Below, in pieces: positions 11,767 through 23,040 of a stretch of DNA of 64,000 bases (position 1 is its first letter; every line of letters starts with the position of its first letter). The position numbers were made by a program, and so were the translations under genes. Source of the DNA: Nomia melanderi. Its lineage: Eukaryota; Arthropoda; Insecta; Hymenoptera; Halictidae. The notes beneath the pieces were generated by a model that ran no database searches, was not told the DNA's origin, and worked only from the letters and a program-made list of their open reading frames with translations. The DNA lies in contig NC_135009.1 of NCBI RefSeq assembly GCF_051020985.1, forward strand, positions 17,736,606 through 17,800,605. Direction: 5' to 3'.

Positions 11767-12837
11767 CAAGCTCATAACTTGGAAGTTCAGCAGCAAAACG
11801 TTGCAAAGTCCGGTCTTCGATCAAGTACAATACCTTTACATAATCCAGTCAGTTTAACCAGTTCGGGCATCGTAAATGCTTCAGCGTTGTCGACGTTAAA
11901 TACATATCAGAAGAATCTTCATCAGAACGTACCGTCGAACGCGCCGTCGAACGTACCGTCGAACGTACCGTCGAACGTGCCGTCCAACGTGCCGTCGAAC
12001 GTACCGTCGAACGTGCCGTCCAACGTGCCGTCGAACGTACCGGCGAACGTACCGGGAAGCTCGTTAAGTCCGACTAGCACGTCGAGCTTTCACTTTCATT
12101 TCAACCAAAGCGATTTCAATCAGAACGCTTTCGGTCAAATGTCGCAGAAGCAACTGTCCTCTTCCGTGTACAACAAAAGTTCGGACCTTTTAGAGTTTTC
12201 GTTTCCGAATCAGATGGGCATGCCGAGAAGCCAATCGCAGCTCGCGAACAATTATCCGCTGTTCCATAATTACGAGAGCACGAACTTCGGCTTATGGAAA
12301 GATAAATTTTCTCAACAGTCGCAGATCTCGGTACCTTGCTGGGGCTCGAGCACAGCCGGGACACAGTTGCGCGGCAAAGATACAACTACGATCGAGAATT
12401 TCCGTAATTGGGAGGACTCTGTCAGCCCTGGGAACACGGTCTCGCAATTGCCGGTGAGATCGAATTATCAAACCGATTCGCAGCACGGCAAACAACACTT
12501 CATCGGCGGAAACTTTGAGCACTCTGCCGCGCGAGAGGTACGCGTTAGGTTTATTTTGAATACCGAATACAGTCCGCCGACTGGACGGTGTTACCAGGTT
12601 GTGTGTATTTGTTCGCAGATGGACTTGAAATCTTCTCAGTCGATCAACACGGGGAACACTTATTCGCTGTTCAGCAGTAACAACACGTGGGGTTCGAGCT
12701 CGCAGGCGTGTAACGTATCGAATCAAGATCAGACGAAAACTCGACTGAGTCAGCAATCCTTGTGGTCCGGACCTGGTCCGTCTCCTTTGGAACGGCTTTT
12801 GGAACAACAGAAATCTTTACGCGAAGGAGGTACCTGA
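9024..12837 (+). CDS. SMG7: SMG7 (EST1-like nonsense-mediated decay factor)
   Basis: Exons 9024-9055, 9144-9482 and 9555-12837 give 1217 residues. The N-terminal EST1/14-3-3-like domain is clear: DLEYALDRKVEQELW, then KNYIATLQSQAKDR, then CLVHLGDIARYRN and GQPYNQLALLE. These match SMG7 rather than SMG6, and there is no PIN nuclease domain. SMG7 binds phosphorylated UPF1 and brings in deadenylation. The C-terminal half is low-complexity, with a poly-Gln run (11731-11769) and about ten SNVP tetrapeptide repeats (about 11935-12054). The protein ends with a conserved-looking SPLERLLEQQKSLREG. An 81-bp segment at 12538-12618 starts GT and ends AG and may be an in-frame intron; without it the protein is 1190 residues. 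Confidence 0.93.
11731..11769 (+). repeat. CAG/CAA repeat coding poly-Gln in SMG7
   Basis: Ten CAG codons followed by CAA CAG CAA, within the Gln-rich SMG7 C-terminal half. The nearly pure CAG stretch is likely length-polymorphic. Confidence 0.9.
11935..12054 (+). repeat. 12-bp minisatellite coding (SNVP)n in SMG7
   Basis: About ten copies of a 12-bp unit like CCGTCGAACGTA, with third-position variants, encode a Ser-Asn-Val-Pro tetrapeptide array. Units sharing the same variant (CCGTCCAACGTG) recur in order, which points to block duplication. Confidence 0.9.
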
Positions 12838-14308
12838 AGGAAAGCAATACAGAGATTTTATCGAAATATATTGGAAAAGAATTTATTCGATTTGTGGATT
12901 CAGCTACCGAAGGGAGTCCAGTAAAACAACGTACCACAATAAATATCGGTTGTTCGATGAGAATGTTAAATTTGTTACAATGCAACAGCTACCATGAGGT
13001 TTCAACGTAGCCGTTTAGAAATTCGTTTAAATCGAACGAATAATTCATACGTCCAAAGCGTTATGAAATACGCTCTAGAAAATACATAGGTATTAATACC
13101 TTACGTTACTTATTGCGCGCATGGTAGAAAATGAATATATTCTGATGGTGTCTGTCGCACTATGGATTTTTGTCAAAATAGTTCTCTTAAATATATTAAA
13201 GAACAGTTGGTTGAAATATTTTGAATCGCTTAGGAGAAAGGAAGATTCGATAACAAAAGAATTCGTTGCGATTCGTTGCGATTCGTTGCGACTCGTGTAT
13301 GAGGAAGATACGGTACATAGATTCGATTGAGCAAGCAATTCATGTAATCTGTGTAAATCTGCATTGCGAAAGAGACGCGTATTCGGTAAATTTAGTATCT
13401 CATTCGTCAGAGGCAAAGGAAAACATTTAAAAGACATTATCCTTGTTCGTCTGTTTTCTTTCTTTTTCTTTCTTTTTCTTTTTTTCCTTTTTTTTGGTTC
13501 GTTTTTCCCTTCTTTTTTTGTCACCTACGCGTGACATTGTAACCGTAAAGACACAATTCTGTTTGTACACATACGTAAGATGCAGACGTAATTATTTGTT
13601 AATATACTGTATTCTCTATTTACTACTTCTGAATTCGCGTATACAATTAAGTTCTCCAAGTTAATTTGCAATAATTGCATACGGCTTTTCCCTTTAAATA
13701 AATGTTTCATCATTTTCATTACGAGAAAAACCGCATATATACACAGAAAGATACTTCATGTAAACATGCAAAGTAGCCTGTTCCTTACGAGAAACTAAAA
13801 GGTAAAATAATTTTCAAAACCGACGTGTAAATGATTCTTTAAATTTCAATAAAATGAATGACGTGTAATAGTGTCTGCGAAAGAACTCGATGTAACAAAT
13901 GCACAGAAACAATAATTTTACCTAAGAAATTGAAATTAAGGGTTCATTTATTTGCAAATACACAATGTTACAAGTTCAACGAAAAATGTGTTTGAATTCA
14001 ACCATTTCAAATTCATTTTGATTTATTCTTACTTTATATTTTATTTTATCTATTTTAATATATACTTTAACGCATTGACTGTTGTGCTTAATTACATGGA
14101 CAGATGTTCTATTTTTGTTAAATAGTAATCATTTACTGTACTGTATCCAAAAAATACAACTGCAATGAATACAATTTCGAATTAAACTCTTCGTTTCTCT
14201 TAATATAATCTTAGTTTAAGAATATAGGATACGTACATGTAGATATTTATGTTACAGCACATTTTTAAAATTCTGTTATTGCAAAGACACGTTGAAATTT
14301 GTTCAGCT
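12838..14308. other. SMG7 3' UTR and intergenic sequence
   Basis: AT-rich. It holds three copies of ATTCGTTGCG (13261-13290), a polypyrimidine tract (about 13457-13520), and AATAAA hexamers at 13697-13702 and 13848-13853 that may end SMG7. ORFs here are short and lack family resemblance. Confidence 0.5.
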
Positions 14309-14314
14309 TTTATT
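14309..14314 (-). terminator. Minus-strand poly(A) signal AATAAA
   Basis: AATAAA on the minus strand, 74 bases beyond the stop codon of the exon at 14388-14561. It supports a real minus-strand transcript ending near 14290. Confidence 0.5.
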
Positions 14315-14387
14315 AAAGGAGACATTGAGTTCCTGTGAAAGCAAAGATCATGGACTTTTGCCAATCCATCTTGTGATTTCTATAATT

Positions 14388-14561
14388 TCACCTATTTTGA
14401 GTATAAGATTTTGGTTTTAACGGATAACAACGTTTTGGATTTTGCTTAGGAGGAATTGCTTTATTATTCTTTGTTTCTATTCCACCTATAAGATCATAAT
14501 GAATCAGAGTAAGTATGGTATTGTATCTATAAGTCTGGCGCTGTATCGTACGAGTCTGTTG
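14388..14561 (-). CDS. Terminal coding exon of an unidentified gene
   Basis: On the minus strand a splice acceptor (TTATATAG) at 14562-14563 opens a 58-codon frame that ends in TGA at 14388-14390. The peptide runs from QQTRTIQRQTYRYNT through LIHYDLIGGIETKNN to a basic, Pro-rich tail with NPKRCYPLKPKSYTQ. A poly(A) signal follows 74 bases later. I do not recognise the family. Upstream minus-strand exons should lie at 14562-15070 or further; a possible one is at about 14870-14950 (YKRNGGIHVERIKYQ in one frame), but I could not join them in phase. The composition looks coding and not simple-sequence. Confidence 0.4.
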   Translation of the reverse strand, partial: QQTRTIQRQTYRYNTILTLIHYDLIGGIETKNNKAIPPKQNPKRCYPLKPKSYTQNR

Positions 14562-15074
14562 CTATATAATTTATGATTGATATTGATATAATCACTAATA
14601 ATTAGCAAACCCTGTCCCCTGTACGTATTAATGTAAACACAAGATATCTCGTTTCAATGCGTAGCGTATATGCAGCGTACGTAATAGTTCTACCAGATAA
14701 CATTTAAAAATTTCAATCGTCACCGACAGATTTCAAGAAAGAGAGGGAGAGAGGAGAGAAGAGAGAGGAGAGTGGAGAGAGGAGAGAGAAGCAACAGCTT
14801 TCCTTATTATCGAGTATTAGATATCTCGTTGAACCTTTTCAATTATACGGGCAATATTGTACATTTATTGACTGATTCGCAGCGCCAAACTTAAAATGCA
14901 GATGTTGGTATTTAATTCTTTCAACATGTATTCCTCCGTTTCTTTTATAACCTAATAATTCTCTACAGCGAATGATCACCGTCTTTTTAGTCAAAATATA
15001 CGTATGCCGCACGTAGTGTACACATAGGTACTATAAACTTACAAGAGGGTAAAATAAAGGATTTTTTATCTTCA
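14562..15074. other. Gap upstream of TFAM
   Basis: AT-rich with a GA-rich stretch (about 14737-14790). It must hold the TFAM promoter and perhaps unresolved exons of the minus-strand gene above. No TATA box was evident. Confidence 0.4.
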
Positions 15075-16462
15075 ATGGCAGGTTTTGGAAAATTTATGTC
15101 ATTTATTGATTCGAGAAGCTTTTTATATACGAGGTAAAATTACTTTTTATAACATGGTACCGATATTCTTATAGGTTATAATACAGTATTTAGTTAGCGT
15201 TTAATAATAATTGTAAACGTGTATAAATGTTTACTCATATTAATGAGTAAGTGGACGTTATTTTCATTAATAATTAAGTATTAATTCATTATTAATAGTT
15301 ACAAAGACTTTTATTCTTTGTCCGTAATATAAGATGCTCTTTAGTGTAGTTTTTCTTACCGCAAACGAGACTTGTTGTTTATTCTTTCAGAAGCTGCACG
15401 TTGAAATTGAGTCAATATTTAGCAACAAATGCAACAACAGATTCAAATCAAGTGACACTTCCACTGAAGCCAAAGAAACCATTATCTAGTTTTCTCTTAT
15501 ACGTAAGGCATATTAGACCAGCGTTAATAAAAAGTAATCCTAATATAAAAGTTACCGAAGTAGTGAAAGAAGCTTCCAAAAAATGGGCTGAAATGGAACC
15601 AACGTATAAACTAAACTTCAGCAAACAGTATGATACAAACTATAAAATATACCTTGAAGAATTAAAACGGTATGTAGATTCAATAACTGAGGAACAAAAA
15701 TCGCTAATGTTTGAACAGAAGAGTAAACGTAAGGACAGATCTGCTACATTAGAGATTAAACGGGTAATTGTACCAGTATATTTAAATCTTTATAGTGTAA
15801 CATTTGTTGTATTCTTTGATCGCTTTAAAATAAGTGTATTTACAGAAAATAGAAATATATAAAAAGCCAAAAAAACCAAGAAATGCATTTCTAATATATA
15901 TGGATAAGAATAAAAAGGAAAGAGGATCAGATATAAATGTCAAGGTATAGTAAATTTTTGCGCAATGAATTATTCCAGAAATAATTAAAAAGAATCAATG
16001 TATAATCTAATTGCTTTGAGTGCAAAAGGTTAAAATAATTATATATGATGAAGTATAAACAGATACTTAAGATTAACAGTTACTTAAAAATCAAAGTAAA
16101 TTCATTTTAATAAGACACAATGGGTTGGATTGTACAATTAATTGGAAGGTGAAAAATCTGAAAGCATAAAATAAAATTTCTAAAAAATTTGTTCTATTTA
16201 TTATTCTTTTTTATTATATTATTTCTTACATTTTTTAATCACTTTCTACTAGGATTGGATAAGTGAACTGTCAAAAAAGTGGAAAAATATGTCACACGCA
16301 GAAAAAGAGCAGTATCGAGTAGAGGGAACAAAGTTGATGGAGCAATATAAAAAGGACCTAGTCGCATGGGAAAAGGAAATGATAAGTTTAGGACATCCAG
16401 ATATTGTAAGACATGCAAATCGTACAAAACATACATCTTCTAAAGGAGAGCAGAAAAGTTGA
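15075..16462 (+). CDS. TFAM: Mitochondrial transcription factor A
   Basis: Exons 15075-15133, 15391-15763, 15846-15944 and 16253-16462; 246 residues. The N-terminus has Arg, Ser and Leu but no acidic residue early on, as in a mitochondrial presequence. HMG box 1 starts PLKPKKPLSSFLLYVR, with KKWAEM later. HMG box 2 starts KKPKKPRNAFLIYM and continues with LSKKWKNMSHAEKEQY. Two HMG boxes plus a basic tail after a transit peptide is the TFAM layout. TFAM bends and packages mtDNA and starts mitochondrial transcription. The length matches the family (about 246 in human). It is convergent with CAMLG, with only 200 bp between the stop codons, so the 3' UTRs probably overlap. Confidence 0.94.
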
Positions 16463-16662
16463 AACATAATAAAGAGGTGTAACTATCTTGACTTAAAATT
16501 ATAAATTACAATCTAAATTTACATCTATTAAATTGTATTATTTGTAAAATTTGTAGTATTTCATTTGTGGATGCATTTTTAACATTGTAGAAATCAATAA
16601 TATGCAAATGATAAGAAGTTTAAGTCAATGTACGATGTATATTCTTATTTTCTATAGAACTT

Positions 16663-17851
16663 TTACATAATTTGTTCCAATAAGCGCTTATTTAGAACAG
16701 TTAAAGTATTGGTTGTACATAAACAATGAAAAAGAACATAATGTATTGCAGTAAAGCTAAAAATGTATAAAGCCAAATCCTGAACCATTGTGTGCAGCAC
16801 TGTCATAAATTTTTTAAATTGATAAGTCAATTGAGGTTTAATATTACATAAGATCAAAGCAGTATAGAAGAGATTATTGTCTTGTGTTCCTCGTCTATTT
16901 GTAACAATGTACAAACGAACCAACATTATTGGAAGATATGGTATAAAAAGTGTCTGAAATGTTCAATCAACCATCATATTTCAAAAGAATTATTTGTTAT
17001 AATGTTATCAGAAATGTATAGGGATACTATGAAAAGAAATATTGTACTTGATATCATAAAAATCGATAATTACCTTCCCAAATAAGTAGTCCAGTTCTAA
17101 CACGAGTAATATGTTCACAACAAAGGCTAACAATACATAATTTGTACGATTTATTAGCACTGGAGGTACTGAAATACTTGGTTGTGCAAGCCTATTATCG
17201 ATATGCTCTGTTTTTGTTCTGGCATTGTCACATTCATCTCTTGGAGAGGTCGATATATTGTTCCATGTGTTATTCGACTCAAAAAAGTTTGTACCCTTAA
17301 TTCTGTTATCGGATTTCTCTATAAACATATAAATAAGTGACAATTGCAAACATTAAAGACAAAAAAGTACATTTGATATTAAAATGCATTACCTAACGTC
17401 AAACCATTTACATTCCGTTGTAACTTTTCTTCTTGCATCCCTCTACACAGAAATGAAGTTTGACTAGATGTATCTAAATACAAAATTAATAGTATGATAT
17501 AATAATTAACGAATAATAGCATTCCAAACAAATGATTTTTAGTTTTTCATTTCTGTTACGCAAAACCTGATTAATAAGTAAATTTCTACAGACCATAGAA
17601 TCCAAAGATCATGGAAATGTAGAGAAATATATAAGCATTGATATTTAAGGAGCAAAAGCAACAATTTGAAATCTAACCGAACTAAAATTTTCTTCTTTCT
17701 TAACTGGCTGGAACGTACAGTTGGAATGAAAATATTATTTACCTTCTATTTTGGTATCACCATTTAAACCGGTAATTTTTAATAAACGTTTTTCTGAATT
17801 TTCCAAAATTCGTCTTCTCCTCGCGTTTCGTTTAGCGTCGGTATCTTCCAT
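16663..17851 (-). CDS. CAMLG: Calcium signal-modulating cyclophilin ligand (GET receptor subunit)
   Basis: Minus-strand exons 17743-17851, 17393-17473, 17074-17318 and 16663-16953; 241 residues. The N-terminus has the CAMLG/GET2 cytosolic motif, a run of Arg followed by ILENSEKRLLKITG; the basic cluster recruits the targeting ATPase GET3/TRC40. The C-terminal half has three hydrophobic segments: about 124-141 (YVLLAFVVNILLVLEL), a second after the TLFIPYLPIML junction, and a last one near LALYIFSFTAIHYVL. CAMLG with WRB forms the ER receptor for tail-anchored proteins. The middle is divergent, so identity rests on the N-terminal motif, topology and size. Confidence 0.85.
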
Positions 17852-18605
17852 GTTTTTCACTTGATTTCCGTCAATTTGTTTGCGATTGAAATTGCCACGT
17901 TTTCCTAGACAACAGTAAGAATATTTGTTGACTTTTGTCCTTGAAATTGTAGCATGCTAAAATATTCCGGAAATTATGAAATTACTTTTGAAATGAAGAA
18001 CGATCTCTGTAGACAGACGTAAATACGACTACGGTTTGTCGGGTCACTTTACACTTGCAATCTTATATATGTCGTAAACTAAATATTATCGATCGTACTC
18101 ATAATATTATTAACTTCTTCTATTTCTGTTGCTCTATTTTGCGGGTGTCCAGATACTTTAATTTAATGAACAAAACACGTGATCCAGAGGAATGTAGCGT
18201 ACAACAATTTGACATGTTCGACGCTCACCGAATTGTTCAAATACGCAACGTAAATAATCGAAAACCACCGACCGAAGGCAATTCAATGTAATTCTTGTTA
18301 GCGCGAATAGATTGAAGTTCATAAACATTCAGATGTGCGATACGATTCGTATACGAAGCAAAGGATGCGATGAGAGGCATTTTAAGGTATGTATCGCAAA
18401 TAAGGTTTCGCTTATTCTCATACGTCGCGTCGTATGACAATTGTATAGCGATTGTGCGATGAGAACGCAGCGTATATATTTAAGGCATTCTAGCAAGTAC
18501 GCTTGCATTTTTGATGAAATCCGGCTGGGCTTCGCGGCTTTTTGGCGGGTTAAAGGTTTGGACAGTATTTTTCGTATTACCATAAAGATTTAACAGAACG
18601 CAAGG
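17852..18605. promoter_or_regulatory. Divergent CAMLG/Caf1-55 promoter region
   Basis: A 754-bp gap between two head-to-head genes. An ORF at 18055-18291 shows no family features and is left out. Promoters and 5' UTRs of both genes must lie here. Confidence 0.45.
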
Positions 18606-20672
18606 ATGGGAGATAAAGACGGCGGTAAGAATAAAATACGTTGCTACGTATCCCTTTTACGTTTCCTAATTGTTCGTGTATTTAGAACTATCAGACGTTT
18701 GCTCAAAGGACGCTTTCCGTATTATGGTAAACAAGATTGCTCTTCGCAACGAGTTCACATGGATTTATTTCTGCTAGAACGTGATATTAATTCCTCGAAA
18801 TCGTCTAATTTAGTAGCGATATTTCATTCGAATTGGGAATGAAGAAAAGAATCGTTTCGTTACCGTAAATACGACAGATTTGAAAGAAAAACTTTCGTCC
18901 GATGATCAGCAGGTTATATATCATGGCAAAGGGTATAATGTTTTTGTCGATCGAGTAGCAATCAATTTTTCAAAATCGTTTCTTTCATGGCAGATTGAAA
19001 AGGTGGCTCTATTAAATACTTTTGATAATCGTGTGAAAACGTCAATGGGTCTATTTCACCTGTTTAATGCTGGAACCTGTTCCGATATTGTCTTATACCC
19101 GGCGGCTGTTTTATTCTATATTCTTTGCTTGTTTCCAGAGACTTTCGACGATGCTGTAGAGGAAAGAGTTATTAACGAAGAATACAAAATATGGAAAAAA
19201 AATACACCCTTTTTGTACGATCTTGTAATGACACATGCCCTCGAGTGGCCATCCTTGACCGCCCAATGGCTACCCGATGTAACTAGACCAGAGGGGAAAG
19301 ATTACTCCGTACACCGCCTTATATTGGGTACGCATACCTCCGACGAACAGAATCATTTGCTAATCGCTAGCGTTCAACTGCCAAACGAAGATGCTCAATT
19401 CGACGCGTCTCATTACGACAATGAGAAGGGGGAATTTGGCGGATTCGGGTCTGTTAGCGGGAAGATTGAAATCGAAATAAAGATAAATCACGAAGGGGAA
19501 GTGAACAGAGCACGGTACATGCCGCAAAATCCATGTGTCATCGCAACTAAAACGCCATCCAGCGATGTTCTCGTGTTCGATTACACGAAACATCCTAGTA
19601 AACCAGACCCGAATGGCGAATGTCAACCTGATCTGAGGTAAGCGTGGAACGAGAGGAAAAGAAAGGGAGAAGGGTTTATCCGTCTTTGGTAAGATCTTTC
19701 TAAGAATTTGACTAACCGCCGTTTGTGAACAGATTGAGAGGACATCAGAAGGAAGGGTACGGTCTATCGTGGAATCCTAATTTGAACGGATATCTGCTAA
19801 GCGCATCCGACGACCATACGATTTGCCTGTGGGACATTAACGCACCGCCAAAAGAAAATCGAGTTATCGATGCGAAAACTATATTTACAGGACACACCGC
19901 TGTCGTCGAAGACGTGGCTTGGCATTTGTTACACGAATCTTTGTTCGGTTCAGTTGCGGACGATCAAAAGTTAATGATCTGGGACACAAGGTACTTGGAC
20001 AGCGGCTGGCACGCGTAGCGATTCCGAACCGCGGTAAAGGTTACGCGTTTTGAGAACGTATTTCTGTTGATAGGTGTAACAACACGAGTAAGCCAAGCCA
20101 TACTGTCGACGCTCACACAGCCGAAGTGAATTGTTTAAGTTTCAATCCGTATTCAGAATTTATCCTTGCGACCGGCAGCGCCGATAAAACGGTGGCACTC
20201 TGGGACTTGAGAAATCTCAAGCTGAAACTACATTCCTTCGAATCTCACAAGGACGAGATCTTTCAAGTTCAATGGTCACCGCACAACGAGACTATATTAG
20301 CTAGTAGCGGTACAGACAGACGTCTACACGTATGGGATCTGAGTAAAATTGGCGAAGAACAATCTAGCGAGGATGCAGAGGACGGTCCACCCGAGTTATT
20401 GGTACGTTCGATTCTACTCCGATAGAATCGAAAAGCTTTAATAAACAACTAATCTATCGCTCTCGTTTGCCCACAATTTGGAATTGTTACAGTTTATACA
20501 TGGTGGTCACACCGCGAAGATCAGCGACTTCTCATGGAATCCAAACGAACCATGGGTGATATGTTCAGTGTCGGAAGACAATATAATGCAAGTATGGCAA
20601 ATGGCGGAAAACATTTACAACGACGAAGAACCAGATACGCCAGCGAGCGAACTTGAAGCGGGTGCTTCATAA
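18606..20672 (+). CDS. Caf1-55: Caf1-55 / RBBP4 histone-binding WD40 protein
   Basis: Exons 18606-18624, 19139-19637, 19733-19990, 20074-20401 and 20493-20672; 427 residues (about 430 in Drosophila). The first coding exon is only 19 nt (MGDKDG). The body begins FDDAVEERVINEEYKIWKKN, the histone H4-binding helix. WD40 repeats follow, with GHQKEGYGLSWNP, HTVDAHTAEVNCLSFNP, SADKTVALWDLRN and SEDNIMQVWQMAEN. The protein is a shared histone chaperone subunit of CAF-1, NURF, PRC2, NuRD and Sin3 complexes. It is nearly identical to known insect orthologues as I remember them. Intron 1 holds an open frame in the same phase upstream of exon 2, but the TTTCCAG acceptor and family start place the exon edge at 19139. 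Confidence 0.97.
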
Positions 20673-22014
20673 ATCGTGAAAAAGAATCAATTAAATTATT
20701 TGATAATGAAATTTTCTATGAATATAGATTTCAGCCCGCGTGAAATCATTCGAGCTAGCATAAGAAAGACGTTAAGACGAATTTGTACGTTAAAACGAAA
20801 AGAACATCAAGAAGCAATAATGTCTATTTTTACTACCGATCTTGAGGCCCGTTTACGCATACACGATTCTAGGATAAATCAAACAAGCGGCGAGCATTTC
20901 CGTCGAATCGTCTTTTTATTTTTTTCATTTCGGGTATAGGCGAAATTTTCCTTTTCGGGTGTATTTACCCTGGTAATATACAATGGTAATCAGGGTACAG
21001 ATTTTAAGTAAAAATCTGGACTACTGCCCCTCCACGGCCCAACATCTAAAATGTGTATAGTATATAGACGCGTGCCAGATTGAACGTACACCAGTGTCGC
21101 ACCTCGACCGATCTTCCACGCATGGAGCGACACCCTCGTTCGTATTTTAGAATCGACGATATATGCGGATTTAACCGTAACGAACACACACACACACACA
21201 CACACACAGCACGCGATTGATACAGCGAGAAGTTGTTTTCGTTGGTACCGTTCCGTGACGACGGTTCGAAATCGTGTCTTGTAACCCGAGGACATGTTCC
21301 GACCGGCGGAGTCTCTCGTGCTGTTGGGAGAGGGGGCAGGTGACGGACAGACGGAGTACGAGCAGGAGGAGGAGGAGGAGGGAGATGTTCGAGACTCTCT
21401 TTTGTTGCTTTAGCGAACGATTCGCGTTGCCCTTGTATATCGTTAATATCGTTAATATCGTTAATATCGTCTCTGCTGCTTCGGAATCTGGTAAAAAAGC
21501 ATAGTAGAAACATGCGAGAAAAACTCGACGAACAAAAAGAAAGAGAAACTGTCGAGTCTTGGATGTGTCTGTAAAGTACTATTTCACAATAATTCTCTAC
21601 ATTTTTCATAGATACGGGTGTCTTGGGTGTGTTTTAATATTTCAAATAATAAAATGGACCGTACGCATGCGACTTATCTTTATTTTTCCTGCTCTATGCG
21701 TTTCGTCGTTCCGTTATGTTCCCTTTGCTAAATCTATCTCGCCCCGTGAAATCGTAAAGAATTCGAATGTGAAACTCTCGAATGTGTTTGGCACTTGGTA
21801 CAGAAAGATAGGAATATATAATATACATATGTATATAAGATACTCGAGAAACAGCGACTACGCGTTTTCCGATCGAATCGTCGCGTCTCGAAAAAAAACA
21901 TTGTTCCCATGGAATTATACAGCCGTGTTCGAAAGCTCGTTGTAGATTTCGTCGAGCAGCGAATGTTCGCAAACCGTGTCCGGTCTGTGCAGAGACAAAG
22001 CATCGACATCGACC
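20673..22014. other. Caf1-55 3' UTR and gap before an orphan exon
   Basis: Contains an AC microsatellite (21184-21208) and about four copies of a TTAATATCG-like unit (about 21438-21470). GC content rises here compared with the left flank. No ORF with recognisable features. Confidence 0.45.
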
Positions 22015-22124
22015 ATGTCCAAGCCCGAGACTCTGGAAAACGGAAAAAAAAGCGCAGACATGAATCGCGACGGTGAAGACGCCGTCGAAGAGGAGGCTTA
22101 TGGCGATCAGTACGGATATCCTGG
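22015..22124 (+). CDS. Possible first coding exon of an unidentified gene
   Basis: An ATG with A at -3 opens 36 codons of varied, acidic sequence: MSKPETLENGKKSADM, then EDAVEEEAYGDQYGYPG. A possible donor (GG/GTTAGT) follows at 22125. The codons look coding (many of the RNY type) and there is no simple repeat. The rest of the gene would have to lie further along the plus strand, around or beyond the oppositely oriented Slob gene; I could not find a second exon. It could also be a short unspliced ORF ending at 22170. I do not recognise the family. Confidence 0.35.
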
Positions 22125-22277
22125 GTTAGTCATTACCAAAATCTGCGCGTTAAATACACGTCGCTTATAGACCGCGATCTCTGTCTGTTGTGCATGCAAA
22201 ATGAACGTTTATCAAGATATTACAGAAAAACAGGCAAACACGAATCGAGTCGATCGCTCGAGAACGCACACCATTCG

Positions 22278-22985
22278 TTACCTCTTATTCAGGTTTTGTC
22301 GTTTAATCCCATCGAGCAAGTTTGCGACCGACGGTGTCAGTGACGGACGAAATATCTGCGAGAGAAGAAGGATAATACGGATTCGGTTAGGCTTGCGCGT
22401 CAATTGTTCGATTGGTATCGTAAGCAGATCGAGAGTACAAGTACGCCGGCAAGAATGCGGTTCCGGAAGAACGATCCTTACCGTCACTGGTGCGCACCGC
22501 ATTTCGCGAAGATCGATGTTTCTGAACAAGTCGTGAACTAGAAGCTCTTCGATGTTTCTTCGCCGACTAGTTGGCTCGCCGAATATGTACTTCAGTAGCT
22601 CGATCACCTGCGCGCGCGCAAACATTTTAATCAGTTTCCTCGCTCGTGATTACAGTCCGTAGCTTCTCTCGGGCCCGTCGAGACGATCGAGCAACGATCG
22701 ATTCCTCTTTCTTCGACCGAACATTGTCCGTTCTTGCAACGACCGCTACTCGCGAGTATCGCTACCGTTATCAACGGGCCCGCGAAAACACGGACCGAAC
22801 GACGAAACGTTCTTCAGCTGGGAGAAAATAAAGAGAACGAAGAGAAGCGAGCTATCGAGAATAGAGAAACGGATCAAAAGAATTAACCGAAGAAAGAAAT
22901 TAAATTAACCAAGTAAGAGAGGAAAGGGAAGAGACAGAGAGAGAGAGAGAGATATAGATAGATAGATAGATAGATAGATAGAGAA

Positions 22986-23040
<55 letters not shown>

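Noticed and set aside
18055..18291. 78-codon ORF between CAMLG and Caf1-55
   Set aside because: No family features; it lies in a divergent promoter region and its first half is AT-rich and hydrophobic by composition.
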